Positions 27,051 through 35,041 of a DNA stretch of 40,920 bases are shown here, piece by piece; position 1 is the stretch's first letter, and every line of letters begins with the position of its first letter. Position numbers and translations under genes: made by a program. The stretch is from positions 1-40,920 of the forward strand of contig JADLBT010000164.1 in the NCBI GenBank assembly GCA_020847555.1, read 5' to 3'. The notes under the pieces are model-generated. The model worked only from the letters and a program-made list of their open reading frames with translations. It did no database searches and had not been told where the DNA came from. Source of the stretch: Gemmataceae bacterium (lineage in GTDB: Bacteria > Planctomycetota > Planctomycetia > Gemmatales > Gemmataceae).

Positions 27051-28544
27051 TTATCCGCTCAGCCCGCGCGTCAGCCGCGCGCGCGCCTGCTTCACCTCGC
27101 GCTCGCGCATCTCCTGGAAACGGGCCATGTATCCGCCTACCTTCGCCGACAGCTCCCAGCGCCGGTACTGCCCCCACGTCCGGTCGGCGCGGGCCGCCTG
27201 GTCCTGAAAACTCTCGCGGTACACGATGCGGCCCTGCTCGACCAGCTTGACGAACAGCGGCTCGGCGTCGATCGCCTCGGAGGCGTCGGCGATGATGAGC
27301 GTGTCGCCGCGGGCGTGGACGCGCAGGTAGCCGCCGAGCGACTCCTTGCCGGGCGAGTTCGAGAACTTCACGTTCGGGTGGTCGCCGGTGGCGCTGCGCT
27401 TGAACGCGGCGGCGACGGTATCGCGGTGGACGAGGCGCCACCAGTACCCGCCGGCGCCGGGGAAGAGCATCGTCGGCTCCTTCCCCGTCTCCCGGCGGAA
27501 ATGGTCGTAGACCTTCTGGACCACGTCCGGCGACACCTCGTCCTCGAACACGATCAGGCGCGGCTCCAGCCCCTGCTCACGCATCTTGCGGAAGTACAGG
27601 ACGCACTGCGCGGCGAGGTCGCCGGAATCGACCCGGATGCCGACCCGGTCCGTCTCCGGGTGGGCGCGGAGGACGCGCAGCGCGTTCTCCAGCCCGACCG
27701 TCTCCGCGTCCACCAGGTCGGTCAGCAGCGACGCGGTCCCCATCGCGCTGACGAACCGATCCATCATCTCGTACTCCGCCTCGCCGAGGCGGCGGTCGAA
27801 CGACTGGGCGGCCGACATCATCTCGTGGCCGATCGTGCCGATCGACTGAAACAGGTCGGGCCAGAGGAACTCGGCCGTGTCGTTGGACGTCAGCCGCCCG
27901 CCGCCGCCGACGTACCGGGCCAGCAGGAGAATGAGGTTGCAGACCTCGACGGGCGCCGACCGCAGGCCGAACTCGGCGTCGCGCGGGGTGGTCAGCTTCA
28001 TCAGCCGGCCCTTCGTGGCCTGGATGAGCGGGGCGAAGTACCGGCACATGGCCGGCTCGAGGTACGAGATCGCCCCGCCCATGCCCTCGAAGAACAGGCA
28101 CGGCACGCCGCGCAGGAACGTCTGCCCGCCGGGGAAGCCCCAGACGTCCACCGGCAGGGAGATCTCCTCGCCCGGCTGAGCGGCGAGGATCGCGTCCCAC
28201 ATGGCCGTCGGAAAGGCGCGGACGGCGGCGCTCTCGGTGAACCACCGGCCGGCGAGTTCGATGTCGGCGCGGCAGAGCGGGCGGTGGAACCACTGGGCGA
28301 GCATGGCCTCGTGGCCGGCCATGATAAGCTGGTCGCCGGCCCCGGTCTCGGGCAGCCCGCGCCGCATCGTCAGGGCGTACCCCGCCCGGCCGCAGGCGAC
28401 GTCCGGGACGGCCGCCCACATGGTCCGCTTGTACGTGTCGGTCCCGCCGAGGAAGCCGCCGAGGAGAAAGAGTTTCGCGAAGAACTCATCGCGCATGGCG
28501 GCGCGTTTGGCGGCGAACGGGTCGTGGGCAGGCGATTTGGACAC
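27051..28544 (-). CDS. pncB: Nicotinate phosphoribosyltransferase
   Basis: 497 residues from the GTG at 28544, preceded by GGAGG with a short 4-nt spacer; the next ATG (28496) lacks a ribosome site. It converts nicotinate and PRPP (with ATP) to nicotinate mononucleotide. Family features: GGTDTYKRTMW near the N-terminus, the catalytic-His region GTIGHEMMSAAQSF, the phosphoribosyl-binding GIRVDSGDLAAQ and the SNSPGKESLGGYLRV C-terminal segment. It heads the run toward Uma2 and nadE, so salvage of nicotinate to NAD is the likely pathway. The subtype is close to bacterial NAPRTase; a nicotinamide-specific NAMPT is less likely given nadE downstream. Confidence 0.9.
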   Translation of the reverse strand: MSKSPAHDPFAAKRAAMRDEFFAKLFLLGGFLGGTDTYKRTMWAAVPDVACGRAGYALTMRRGLPETGAGDQLIMAGHEAMLAQWFHRPLCRADIELAGRWFTESAAVRAFPTAMWDAILAAQPGEEISLPVDVWGFPGGQTFLRGVPCLFFEGMGGAISYLEPAMCRYFAPLIQATKGRLMKLTTPRDAEFGLRSAPVEVCNLILLLARYVGGGGRLTSNDTAEFLWPDLFQSIGTIGHEMMSAAQSFDRRLGEAEYEMMDRFVSAMGTASLLTDLVDAETVGLENALRVLRAHPETDRVGIRVDSGDLAAQCVLYFRKMREQGLEPRLIVFEDEVSPDVVQKVYDHFRRETGKEPTMLFPGAGGYWWRLVHRDTVAAAFKRSATGDHPNVKFSNSPGKESLGGYLRVHARGDTLIIADASEAIDAEPLFVKLVEQGRIVYRESFQDQAARADRTWGQYRRWELSAKVGGYMARFQEMREREVKQARARLTRGLSG

Positions 28545-28655
28545 GCGGCCTCCGGGCTGAGCGGCCCGGGCACGGGCCAGCAGGGTGTGGGGGATCTTAA
28601 CAACCCGCCCCGGGCGCCCGCAAGCGAACCGTGGCGGCCATCGCTGGCGCTGCCA

Positions 28656-28714
28656 CCAGTCCGGAGCGCCAGCGCCAGGCGGAGCGTTAGCCCGGCGCTG
28701 GCGCTCCGGACTGG
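28656..28714. repeat. Perfect 21-bp inverted repeat overlapping the 3' end of the CDF gene
   Basis: 28656-28676 is exactly complementary to 28694-28714 (CCAGTCCGGAGCGCCAGCGCC and complement would be one arm; loop 17 bp). The right arm and part of the loop encode the last nine or so residues and the stop codon of the CDF transporter. A partial extra unit (CGCTGGCGCT) sits at 28642-28651. No T-run follows. Confidence 0.85.
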
Positions 28715-29649
28715 TCCGACGGCGCCGAACCGTGCGCGGCCTCGCCGGGACCGCGGACGATTCCCAGATCCTCCCACGAGGCCGGATCCTCGATCGGCTC
28801 CAGGTGGGTGAGCACCGACACATTTGGTAGTGCCCGCCGGACCTCCTCCTCCAGACGCTCCAGCAGGTCGTGGCCGCGCTGGACCGTCCAGTTGCCGGGC
28901 ACGAGGACATGGACCGAGACGAACCGCAGCGCGCCGGCCTGGCGGGTGCGCAGGGCGTGGAAGCGAATCCCCTGGCCCTGGTAGCGGTCGAGGAGGGCCT
29001 GCACGGCCGCCCGTTCCTCGGCCGGCAGAGCGGTGTCCATCAATCCGAGTACCGCCCGGCGCACCAGCCCGGCCCCGGTCCAGAGGATGTGGCCGGCAAC
29101 CAGCAGCGCCAGGACCGGGTCGAATCGCTCCCACCCGGTCAGGGCGACGGCGCCGACGCCGGCCAGCACGCCCGCCGAGGTCCACACGTCGGTGAGCAGG
29201 TGCCGGGCATCCGCCTCAAGGGTGATCGACTCGTAGCGCCGCCCCGCCCGCAGCAGCACCAGGGCAACGCCGAGGTTCACCAGCGACGCGGCGACCGACA
29301 GGGCGAGGCCGAGCCCAAGTTGTTCCAGCGGCTGCGGGGCGAACAGGCGCGGGACGGCGGCGTAGGCGATGCTGGCGGCCGCGACGAGGATCAGGGCGCC
29401 CTCGATCCCGCCCGCGAAGTACTCCGCCTTGTCGTGGCCGTAGGCGTGCTCCTCGTCGGGCGGCCGGGCGGCAACGGCCAGGACCACCAGCGCCACGCAC
29501 GCCGCCGCCAGGTTGACGACCGACTCCAGGGCGTCGGACAGCAACCCGACCGAGCCGGTGAGCAGGTAGGCGCCCGCCTTCAGGCCGATGGTGGCCGTGG
29601 CGGCCGCGATCGACAACCAGGCGAACGGCGTCAGACTGGGACGAGTCAC
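28687..29649 (-). CDS. Cation diffusion facilitator (CDF) metal transporter
   Basis: 320 residues starting at a GTG (29649) that overlaps the preceding stop codon by 4 bp (GTGA), so translation is coupled. About six TM helices. TM2 carries [11 protein letters not shown] with E42 and N46 at the positions often filled by His/Asp. The [11 protein letters not shown] motif (68-77) is intact, and TM5 has the intact H-x3-D of [11 protein letters not shown] cytoplasmic ferredoxin-like domain ([24 protein letters not shown]) follows. CDF proteins export Zn, Fe, Mn or Co by proton antiport; the TM2 site suggests a subgroup that is not classic ZitB/CzcD, and the metal is not predictable. The last residues are encoded by the 28694-28714 repeat arm. 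Its place in the ergothioneine operon is unusual. Confidence 0.93.
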   Translation of the reverse strand: MTRPSLTPFAWLSIAAATATIGLKAGAYLLTGSVGLLSDALESVVNLAAACVALVVLAVAARPPDEEHAYGHDKAEYFAGGIEGALILVAAASIAYAAVPRLFAPQPLEQLGLGLALSVAASLVNLGVALVLLRAGRRYESITLEADARHLLTDVWTSAGVLAGVGAVALTGWERFDPVLALLVAGHILWTGAGLVRRAVLGLMDTALPAEERAAVQALLDRYQGQGIRFHALRTRQAGALRFVSVHVLVPGNWTVQRGHDLLERLEEEVRRALPNVSVLTHLEPIEDPASWEDLGIVRGPGEAAHGSAPSDQSGAPAPG

Positions 29650-31187
29650 CGTACCAGCCCTTTCTCGATCAGGAACGCGCGCACCACGACCGCCTCGGGG
29701 CGGCGCTCGCGGGCGACCTGATAGTTCAGCCGCCGCATCGTTTCGTCATCGATGCGTCCCTTGAGGCGGTCGAGGACGGGCTGCACTTCCGGGTGCCGCT
29801 TGAGGAAGTCGGCGCGGGCCAGGGGGGCGCCGTGATAGCTGGGGAAGTAGCCGCGGTCGTCCGCCAGGACCACCAGTTTGTAGTAGGCGATTTCCCAGTC
29901 GGTCGCGAACCCGCAAACCAGGTCCGCTTCGCCCGCCTCCAGGATGCGATAGCGCAGGTCCGGGCTGACCGGCAGCGGCCTGGGGAGGTGGTGCAGCCCG
30001 TAAGCCTCGACCAGCCCCGGCCAGCCGTCCGGCCGGTCGGGGAAGTCCAGATCCACCACCACCCGCAGCGGCGGCGCGCGGCGGAGGTCGCTGATCGTGC
30101 GCAGACTGTACTTCTCCGCGACCGGCCGCGGGGCGCAGATCGCGTAGGTGTTGTTCAGCCCGAACGTCTTCAGCAGCTCCAGCCGGTGGCGCGCGTGCAT
30201 TCCCTCTCGCACCAGCGCGGTTATCGTGGCGCGGTCCTTCGGCAGTTCCGCGACGCCCAGCGCCGCCTTGCTGGCCAGCAGGGTGCCGGTGTACTCCGGA
30301 TACAGGTCGATCTCTCCGTTTCTGAGTGCCTGAAAGATCACGTTGGGCGTCAGGTTCGGCACGATCTCGACGCGCAGGTCGGTGTGCGCCTCGAGCATCT
30401 GCTTGAGGATCTGGGCAAGGATGTCCCCCTCGACGAAGTTCTTGCCGCCGACGCGCACATCCGCGGACCGCCCCATTAACTGCTTGCCCACGACCCAGGC
30501 GCCATGCAGAGCCAGCAGGACGATAAGCCCGCCGCCGAGGACCAGGCCCAGGTGGCTCCGCCGCCGCGCCACCCAGGCGATTCCGCCCAACCCCCAGAAC
30601 ACCAGCAGCGTCAGCAGCAGCAGCGGCGCTACCCCGACCCAGATCAGGAAGTCGTCCGACCGGCTCATGCCGCGCCAGATGTAACTTCCCAGCCCGCGCA
30701 CCCCCGCCACGGCGCAAACGGTGATGATGCCGATGGCGTACACGGCCCCCGTTCGCACCCCCGCGAGCACCACCGGCAGGGCGAGCGGCAGTTCTACCTT
30801 GCCGAGGATCTGCCTCCCCGTCATGCCCATGCCGCGTGCCGCGTCGCGGATCGGCGCCGGCACCTGGTTGATACCGACGCAGGTGTTCATCACGACCGGG
30901 ACGAGGCTGTAGACGACTGCGAGAAAGATCGCCGCCGGCTGGCCGATGCCCAGGAGCGGGATCAGCAGGCCGAGCAGAGCCAGGCTGGGGAAGGTTTGCA
31001 GCACGGCGAGCACCGCGATGACCGGGGCGGAGGCGCGTGGCAGTCGAGTCAGCGCGATGCCGGTCGGGATGCCGATCAGCAGGGCGATGCCGAGGCTCCC
31101 CAGGACGAGCGACAGGAAGGCCCAGGTTTCGCCCCAGAAGGGCGCTCCCGACCACTCGCCGAGCAGCTTGGCGAAGGTGTCGTTCAT
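29646..31187 (-). CDS. ABC permease fused to substrate-binding domain (EgtU/OpuB-like)
   Basis: 513 residues. The first 210 or so form a binding-protein-dependent permease with the EAA-like loop [28 protein letters not shown] linking TM (about 226-248) is followed by a periplasmic OpuAC/ProX-type binding domain from about 255 ([56 protein letters not shown]). This permease-binding-protein fusion is the architecture of EgtU, the ergothioneine importer of Streptococcus pneumoniae and Helicobacter pylori, formerly annotated as a choline/betaine system. The ATG overlaps the ATPase stop by 4 bp (ATGA), and the ATPase is itself coupled to egtD. Ergothioneine or a precursor is the inferred ligand; choline, carnitine or betaine remain possible. 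Confidence 0.92.
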   Translation of the reverse strand: MNDTFAKLLGEWSGAPFWGETWAFLSLVLGSLGIALLIGIPTGIALTRLPRASAPVIAVLAVLQTFPSLALLGLLIPLLGIGQPAAIFLAVVYSLVPVVMNTCVGINQVPAPIRDAARGMGMTGRQILGKVELPLALPVVLAGVRTGAVYAIGIITVCAVAGVRGLGSYIWRGMSRSDDFLIWVGVAPLLLLTLLVFWGLGGIAWVARRRSHLGLVLGGGLIVLLALHGAWVVGKQLMGRSADVRVGGKNFVEGDILAQILKQMLEAHTDLRVEIVPNLTPNVIFQALRNGEIDLYPEYTGTLLASKAALGVAELPKDRATITALVREGMHARHRLELLKTFGLNNTYAICAPRPVAEKYSLRTISDLRRAPPLRVVVDLDFPDRPDGWPGLVEAYGLHHLPRPLPVSPDLRYRILEAGEADLVCGFATDWEIAYYKLVVLADDRGYFPSYHGAPLARADFLKRHPEVQPVLDRLKGRIDDETMRRLNYQVARERRPEAVVVRAFLIEKGLVR

Positions 31188-32188
31188 GCTCCTTCTCCCG
31201 GCGGCGCGGCGCCGGCCGCACGCAGGTCTGCGAGGATGCGCGCCCGCACTGCCCCGGCGGTGTACCGCTGCTCCGCAGCGCCGTCGAGCAGCACCGGCAT
31301 CGCGTCGTCCGCGTCGGCCAGGGCGATCAGCGCCTCGCGCAGACGCAGCCCCGCCGCCAGGGTGAGGAAGACCGCCGAGGCCGGCACGGGCAGCCGCTCG
31401 GCCGGGGCGGGCAGGGAGTCGCGCAGGTAGAGTGCCTCGAGCGCCAGCCCCTGGGCGTGGCTGCCGAAGAAGTCGCGGACACGCGCGCTCGCCGGCCGCA
31501 GGAGCAGGTCGCGGAGCGAGCCGTCCTGGGTGATGCGGCCGCGGTCCATGAGGACGATCGCGTCGGCCAGCTTGCCCGCCTCGGCGATGTCGTGCGTGAC
31601 CACCACCACCGCCATGCCGAGCTGGCGCTGCAGGCGCAGGAACTCGTCTTGCAGCGCCTCGCGCGTGCCGGGGTCGAGGGCGCCGAACGGCTCGTCCATC
31701 AGGAGCAGGTCGGGGCTCACGGCGAGCGCGCGCGCCACCCCGACGCGCTGCCGCTGGCCGCCCGACAGCTCCGCCGGCATGCGCCGCCCGTACTCCCCTT
31801 CCGGCAGACCGACCAGTTCCAGTACCTCGGCGACGCGCCGCCCCACCCGCTCGCGGTGCCAGCCGAGCAGTCGCGGGACGGTCGCCACGTTCTCACCGAC
31901 GGTCAGGTGCGGGAACAAGCCGCCCTCCTGGATGACGTAGCCGATGGAGCGGCGCAGCTGTTCCGGCCGTTGCGCGCGCGCGTCCTTGCCGCGCACCAGG
32001 ATCTGACCGCTCGTCGGCTCCTCCAGCCGATTGATCAGGCGCAGCGTCGTCGTCTTGCCGCACCCGGACGGCCCGAGCAGAGCAACGACCTTGCCGGGCG
32101 GGACGCGCAGGCTCACCCGGTCCACGGCGGTCAGCCCGCCAAAGACCTTGGTCACCTCACGCAACTCGACCGCCGGAACGTCGCTCAT
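31184..32188 (-). CDS. ABC transporter ATPase (EgtV/OpuCA/ProV-like)
   Basis: 334 residues from the ATG at 32188, which overlaps the egtD stop (ATGA). Walker A GPSGCGKTT, Q-loop IQEGG, signature LSGGQRQRVGVARAL, Walker B LLLMDEPFGALD and the switch His in VVVTHD are all intact. The closest family is the quaternary-amine/OpuCA branch. A C-terminal extension of about 95 residues follows the ATPase core; it is too short for the tandem CBS pair of OpuCA but could hold one degenerate CBS-like unit (ALADADDAMPVLLDGAAEQRYTAG). It would energise the downstream permease fusion. No clear Shine-Dalgarno, consistent with translational coupling. Confidence 0.93.
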   Translation of the reverse strand: MSDVPAVELREVTKVFGGLTAVDRVSLRVPPGKVVALLGPSGCGKTTTLRLINRLEEPTSGQILVRGKDARAQRPEQLRRSIGYVIQEGGLFPHLTVGENVATVPRLLGWHRERVGRRVAEVLELVGLPEGEYGRRMPAELSGGQRQRVGVARALAVSPDLLLMDEPFGALDPGTREALQDEFLRLQRQLGMAVVVVTHDIAEAGKLADAIVLMDRGRITQDGSLRDLLLRPASARVRDFFGSHAQGLALEALYLRDSLPAPAERLPVPASAVFLTLAAGLRLREALIALADADDAMPVLLDGAAEQRYTAGAVRARILADLRAAGAAPPGEGA

Positions 32189-33162
32189 GATGGATTTGCC
32201 AGGAACACACAGAAGCGCCGCTGCGGATCCGCGAAAGCGCCGCGAACCTCCAGGCGGTGGCCGGCCAGGATCGCCCGCAGGCCCTTCTCCGAGTGTTTGT
32301 AGCAGTTTTCCGTATGGAGCGTCTCGCCCTCCGCAAAGTCCACCTTCAGGCCGAGGGCGGCGATGTGAACGGTCTGGGGGCGCAGGCTGACCAGGCGCAT
32401 CTCGATCCGGCCGCGCGCCGCGTCGAACGTGGCCCGGTGGCGGAACGCACCGAGATCGAAGTCGGCACCGAGCGTGTGGTTGATCCGGGCCAGGACGTTG
32501 CGATTGAACCGCGCGGTCACGCCGCGCGCGTCGTCGTAGGCCGCGATCAGGGTGGCGGGATCCTTGCGCAGGTCGAATCCCAGCAGGAAGCGGTCTTCCG
32601 GACGCAGCGAGCGGCGCAGCAGGTTCAGGAAGCGGTCGAGGTCGTCCTCGTCGAAGTTGCCGACGGTCGAACCGAGGAACGCCACCAGGCGCGGCCCGCC
32701 CGCCTGCCCGGCGAGATACCCCAGGCCGTCGGCGTACTCGCCCACGAGCCCCACGACGCGCAAACCCGGGTAGCTTTCGAGCAGCCTGTGGGCCGCGTCC
32801 TCCAGGGCGGGGCGGGCGATGTCGATCGGGTAGTAGGTCAGCCGCTCCTGTCGGACCAGACACGCCTCGATGAGCAGGCGCGTTTTCCGGGCACTGCCGC
32901 TGCCCAGCTCGACGAGGTCCAGGCCGGGCGGGCACAGATCGAGCATCGCGGGAGCGTGCTCGGCGAGGATGGTCGTTTCGGCGCGGGTGAGGTAGTACTC
33001 CGGCAGGCCGCAGATCTCCTCGAACAGCGCCATGCCGGTCGCGTCGTAGAAGTACTTGCAGGGCAGCCACTTCTCGGTGGCGAGCAGGCCGCGCCGCACG
33101 TCGTCCGCCAGGTCGTCCTGGACGGCCCGCAGGCGAAGGCAGCGGAAGCGGGTGTCGCTCAT
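32185..33162 (-). CDS. egtD: L-histidine N-alpha-methyltransferase EgtD
   Basis: 325 residues from the ATG at 33162, preceded by GGAGAGG. It transfers three methyl groups from SAM to histidine to give hercynine, the first step of ergothioneine synthesis. Seen: the N-terminal EKWLPCKYFYDATGMALFEEIC and LPEYYLTRAE blocks diagnostic of EgtD, SAM motif I LVELGSGSARKTRLLIEA, YYPIDIARPALE, FLGSTVGNF, NRNVLARINHTLGADFDL and the C-terminal GETLHTENCYKHS block. Length matches the roughly 320-residue family. It follows egtB by 38 bp and overlaps the ABC ATPase start by 4 bp. Confidence 0.95.
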   Translation of the reverse strand: MSDTRFRCLRLRAVQDDLADDVRRGLLATEKWLPCKYFYDATGMALFEEICGLPEYYLTRAETTILAEHAPAMLDLCPPGLDLVELGSGSARKTRLLIEACLVRQERLTYYPIDIARPALEDAAHRLLESYPGLRVVGLVGEYADGLGYLAGQAGGPRLVAFLGSTVGNFDEDDLDRFLNLLRRSLRPEDRFLLGFDLRKDPATLIAAYDDARGVTARFNRNVLARINHTLGADFDLGAFRHRATFDAARGRIEMRLVSLRPQTVHIAALGLKVDFAEGETLHTENCYKHSEKGLRAILAGHRLEVRGAFADPQRRFCVFLANPS

Positions 33163-33200
33163 GAGCCTCTCCGTTCCGAAACCTGACGTGAGCGACGCGA

Positions 33201-34499
33201 TCACGGCGCGCACGTGCGGAATCCGGCGAGGACGTCGCGTCGGTCGGGCGTGTAGAAGTTCCGGTAGACGTTTGTGACCAGCCGCGACCGCGTCGTGAAG
33301 GCCCCGCCGCGCAGCACCTTGTGGGTGCCGAACCACGGCTGCGAATATTCCTTGTAGGCGTCGGAGCTGAACCCGGGATACGGCTCGAAATCGTCCGCTG
33401 TCCATTCCCACACGTTGCCGAGCATCTGTCGGCAGCCGAAGGCGCTGTCGCCCTCGGGATGCGCGTTGACCGCGACCGGGCCGGCTCGCAGCAGGTCGAG
33501 GTTGGCGTGGCTCGCCGTGGGCGCGGCGTCGCCCCACGGGTAGCGCCGCCGGCGCGCCCCGATGCCGCCGGGCGCCGACTCCCCCGACGCGGCCAGCTCC
33601 CACTCGGCCTCGGTGGGCAGGCGCCGCCGCGCCCAGCGGCAGTAGGCGTCAGCCTCGTGCCAGCACACGTGCAGGACGGGGAGGTGGACCTCCAGCGACA
33701 CCCAGCGGTCGTAGCTGCGCCGCTCCCACCCGTCCGCCCCGCGTCGCCAGTGGATGGGGCAGGCCGCGTCCGCCTGCTCGCGCCACGTCCAGCCGGCCTC
33801 GGTCCACAGGTCGCGTCGCGTGTAGCCGCCGTCCTCGACGAAGCGCAGGAACTCCGCGCAGGTCACCGGCGCCCGCGCGATCCGAAACGACCGCACCGCG
33901 ACCGCGTGTGCCCACTTCTCGTTGTCGAAGACGAACGACCCGCCGGGCTCGGCTCCGAGCGTGCAGCTGCCGCCCGGGATCTCGACGTCTCCCGGCCACG
34001 GCCCCGGCGTGGCGATGGCCGCCGCGCCGGCCGCCACGGGGGGCGCGGCGTAGCCAAGCGTTTGCCGCGTGTAAACGAATGCCTCGGCGTGCATGTCCTC
34101 GTGAAACACCGGCAGGAGGTGGAAGTAGGCTTCCCGCTCGTCGAGATCGCCGGCGCCGAGGGATCGCAGGACGCGGTCGAGAACGCGCTGCAGGTAGTCG
34201 AGCGTGCCCTGACGGGAGGGTAAAGGAAGGTGCCAGCGGCGCGCGTGGGCGATGGCCGCCGAATCGTACAGCTCGTCGGCCTGCGCCCACAGTGGCGACT
34301 GGCCGCGCAGGTGCCGCAGCGCCCAGCGCTCCTGGAACCAGGCGACGTGGCCGAACTCCCAGAGCGGCGGGTTGATGATGCGCAGGTAGGGGACGATGAG
34401 TTGCTCGTCGGTGAGCGCATCGAAGAGCGCAAGCGTCCTGGCGCGGGCGTCGGTCAGCATCCGGGCCATCTCGGCAGCGGCTACGTGCGGTTGACTCAT
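33201..34499 (-). CDS. egtB: Ergothioneine biosynthesis sulfoxide synthase EgtB
   Basis: 432 residues from the ATG at 34499; a longer reading to 34553 crosses the promoter and is not used. EgtB is a non-heme iron enzyme joining hercynine to a cysteine-type thiol with oxygen. The N-terminal DinB-like domain gives the iron ligands: His in WEFGHVAWFQERW and the H-x3-H-x-E motif in FHEDMHAEAF. The C-terminal FGE-sulfatase/C-type-lectin domain shows VCWHEADAYCRWARRRLPTEAEWE, GNVWEWTADDFEPYPGF, KVLRGGAF and RNFYTPDRR...AGFRTCAP. No egtA, egtC or egtE is nearby, so the thiol donor may be free cysteine and the lyase may be elsewhere; that is inference. No Shine-Dalgarno: a leaderless transcript is likely. 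Confidence 0.96.
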   Translation of the reverse strand: MSQPHVAAAEMARMLTDARARTLALFDALTDEQLIVPYLRIINPPLWEFGHVAWFQERWALRHLRGQSPLWAQADELYDSAAIAHARRWHLPLPSRQGTLDYLQRVLDRVLRSLGAGDLDEREAYFHLLPVFHEDMHAEAFVYTRQTLGYAAPPVAAGAAAIATPGPWPGDVEIPGGSCTLGAEPGGSFVFDNEKWAHAVAVRSFRIARAPVTCAEFLRFVEDGGYTRRDLWTEAGWTWREQADAACPIHWRRGADGWERRSYDRWVSLEVHLPVLHVCWHEADAYCRWARRRLPTEAEWELAASGESAPGGIGARRRRYPWGDAAPTASHANLDLLRAGPVAVNAHPEGDSAFGCRQMLGNVWEWTADDFEPYPGFSSDAYKEYSQPWFGTHKVLRGGAFTTRSRLVTNVYRNFYTPDRRDVLAGFRTCAP

Positions 34500-34506
34500 C
34501 CGTGTC

Positions 34507-34535
34507 AGTATACGGGCTCGCCGGAGGGCGGTCAG
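34507..34535 (-). promoter_or_regulatory. Sigma70-like promoter of the egt operon, probably giving leaderless mRNA
   Basis: On the - strand CTGACC (34530-34535), a 17-bp spacer and TATACT (34507-34512). A start point 6-8 nt after the -10 falls at about 34499-34501, that is on or one or two bases before the egtB ATG. The missing ribosome-binding site fits. Confidence 0.55.
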
Positions 34536-34545
34536 GCGCCGCAGT

Positions 34546-34599
34546 CCCCGCACCCCCTGCTCCCTCTCCCACCAGGGGAGAGGGGGGAAAAACAGACAG
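34546..34599. repeat. Dispersed GC-rich palindrome, copy C
   Basis: CCCCGCACCCCCTGCTCCC, CTCTCCC-ACCAG-GGGAGAG hairpin and GGGGGAAAAACAGACAG. It lies between the small membrane protein gene and the egtB promoter; same family as 1876-1932 and 23163-23215. Confidence 0.7.
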
Positions 34600-34617
34600 C
34601 CACTTCCGGATCGCCTA

Positions 34618-34977
34618 TCAGGGCGCTGTGAGGAACGTCCAGACCGCCAGGACGGTGTACGCCAGGCACAGCGCGGCCATCACCGACTGGGCGATGGCCG
34701 CGGCGGGCCGTGGGACCGGCCGCCCGGCCATCAGGTTCCACGCCCCCGGCAGGCCCCGCGCCGACCCGAGAAACCCGAGTATCGCCAGAGCTGTCGCCCC
34801 GTACAGGGAGCCGCTCCGGCAGGACTCACACAGGGCCGCCGCTACCCCCAGCCCCAGGATCGGCAGGCCGAAGAACGCGGGGATCAGCGCTGTCTTGCTC
34901 ACCCGCTTCGAGCCAAAGTACCCACCCAACCCCAGAGCCACCAGCAACGCCCCCAACCCGATCGTGACGCTCGCCAC
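34618..34977 (-). CDS. Small conserved-looking membrane protein
   Basis: 119 residues from the GTG at 34977, preceded by AGGGGG at 5 nt. An ATG at 35016 would add 13 polar residues and has only GTAGAGG directly abutting. Four hydrophobic segments are visible: ASVTIGLGALLVALGLGGYFG, TALIPAFFGLPILGLGVAAALC, LYGATALAILGFLGSARGLPG and MAALCLAYTVLAVWTFL. I do not recognise a named family. It starts 64 bp after the hydrolase stop on the same strand and could be co-transcribed. Function unknown. Confidence 0.72.
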   Translation of the reverse strand: MASVTIGLGALLVALGLGGYFGSKRVSKTALIPAFFGLPILGLGVAAALCESCRSGSLYGATALAILGFLGSARGLPGAWNLMAGRPVPRPAAAIAQSVMAALCLAYTVLAVWTFLTAP

Positions 34978-35041
34978 AGCTGCCCCCTGGTGTGATTGAA
35001 GACTCCGCCCGCCCATCCTCTACTTCCCCGGACGGCGCCGG

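Noticed and set aside
29646..32188. Plain osmoprotectant (choline/betaine) ABC transporter
   Set aside because: Not excluded, but the coupling to egtD and the permease-binding-protein fusion make an ergothioneine-type substrate the better first guess; kept as the alternative.
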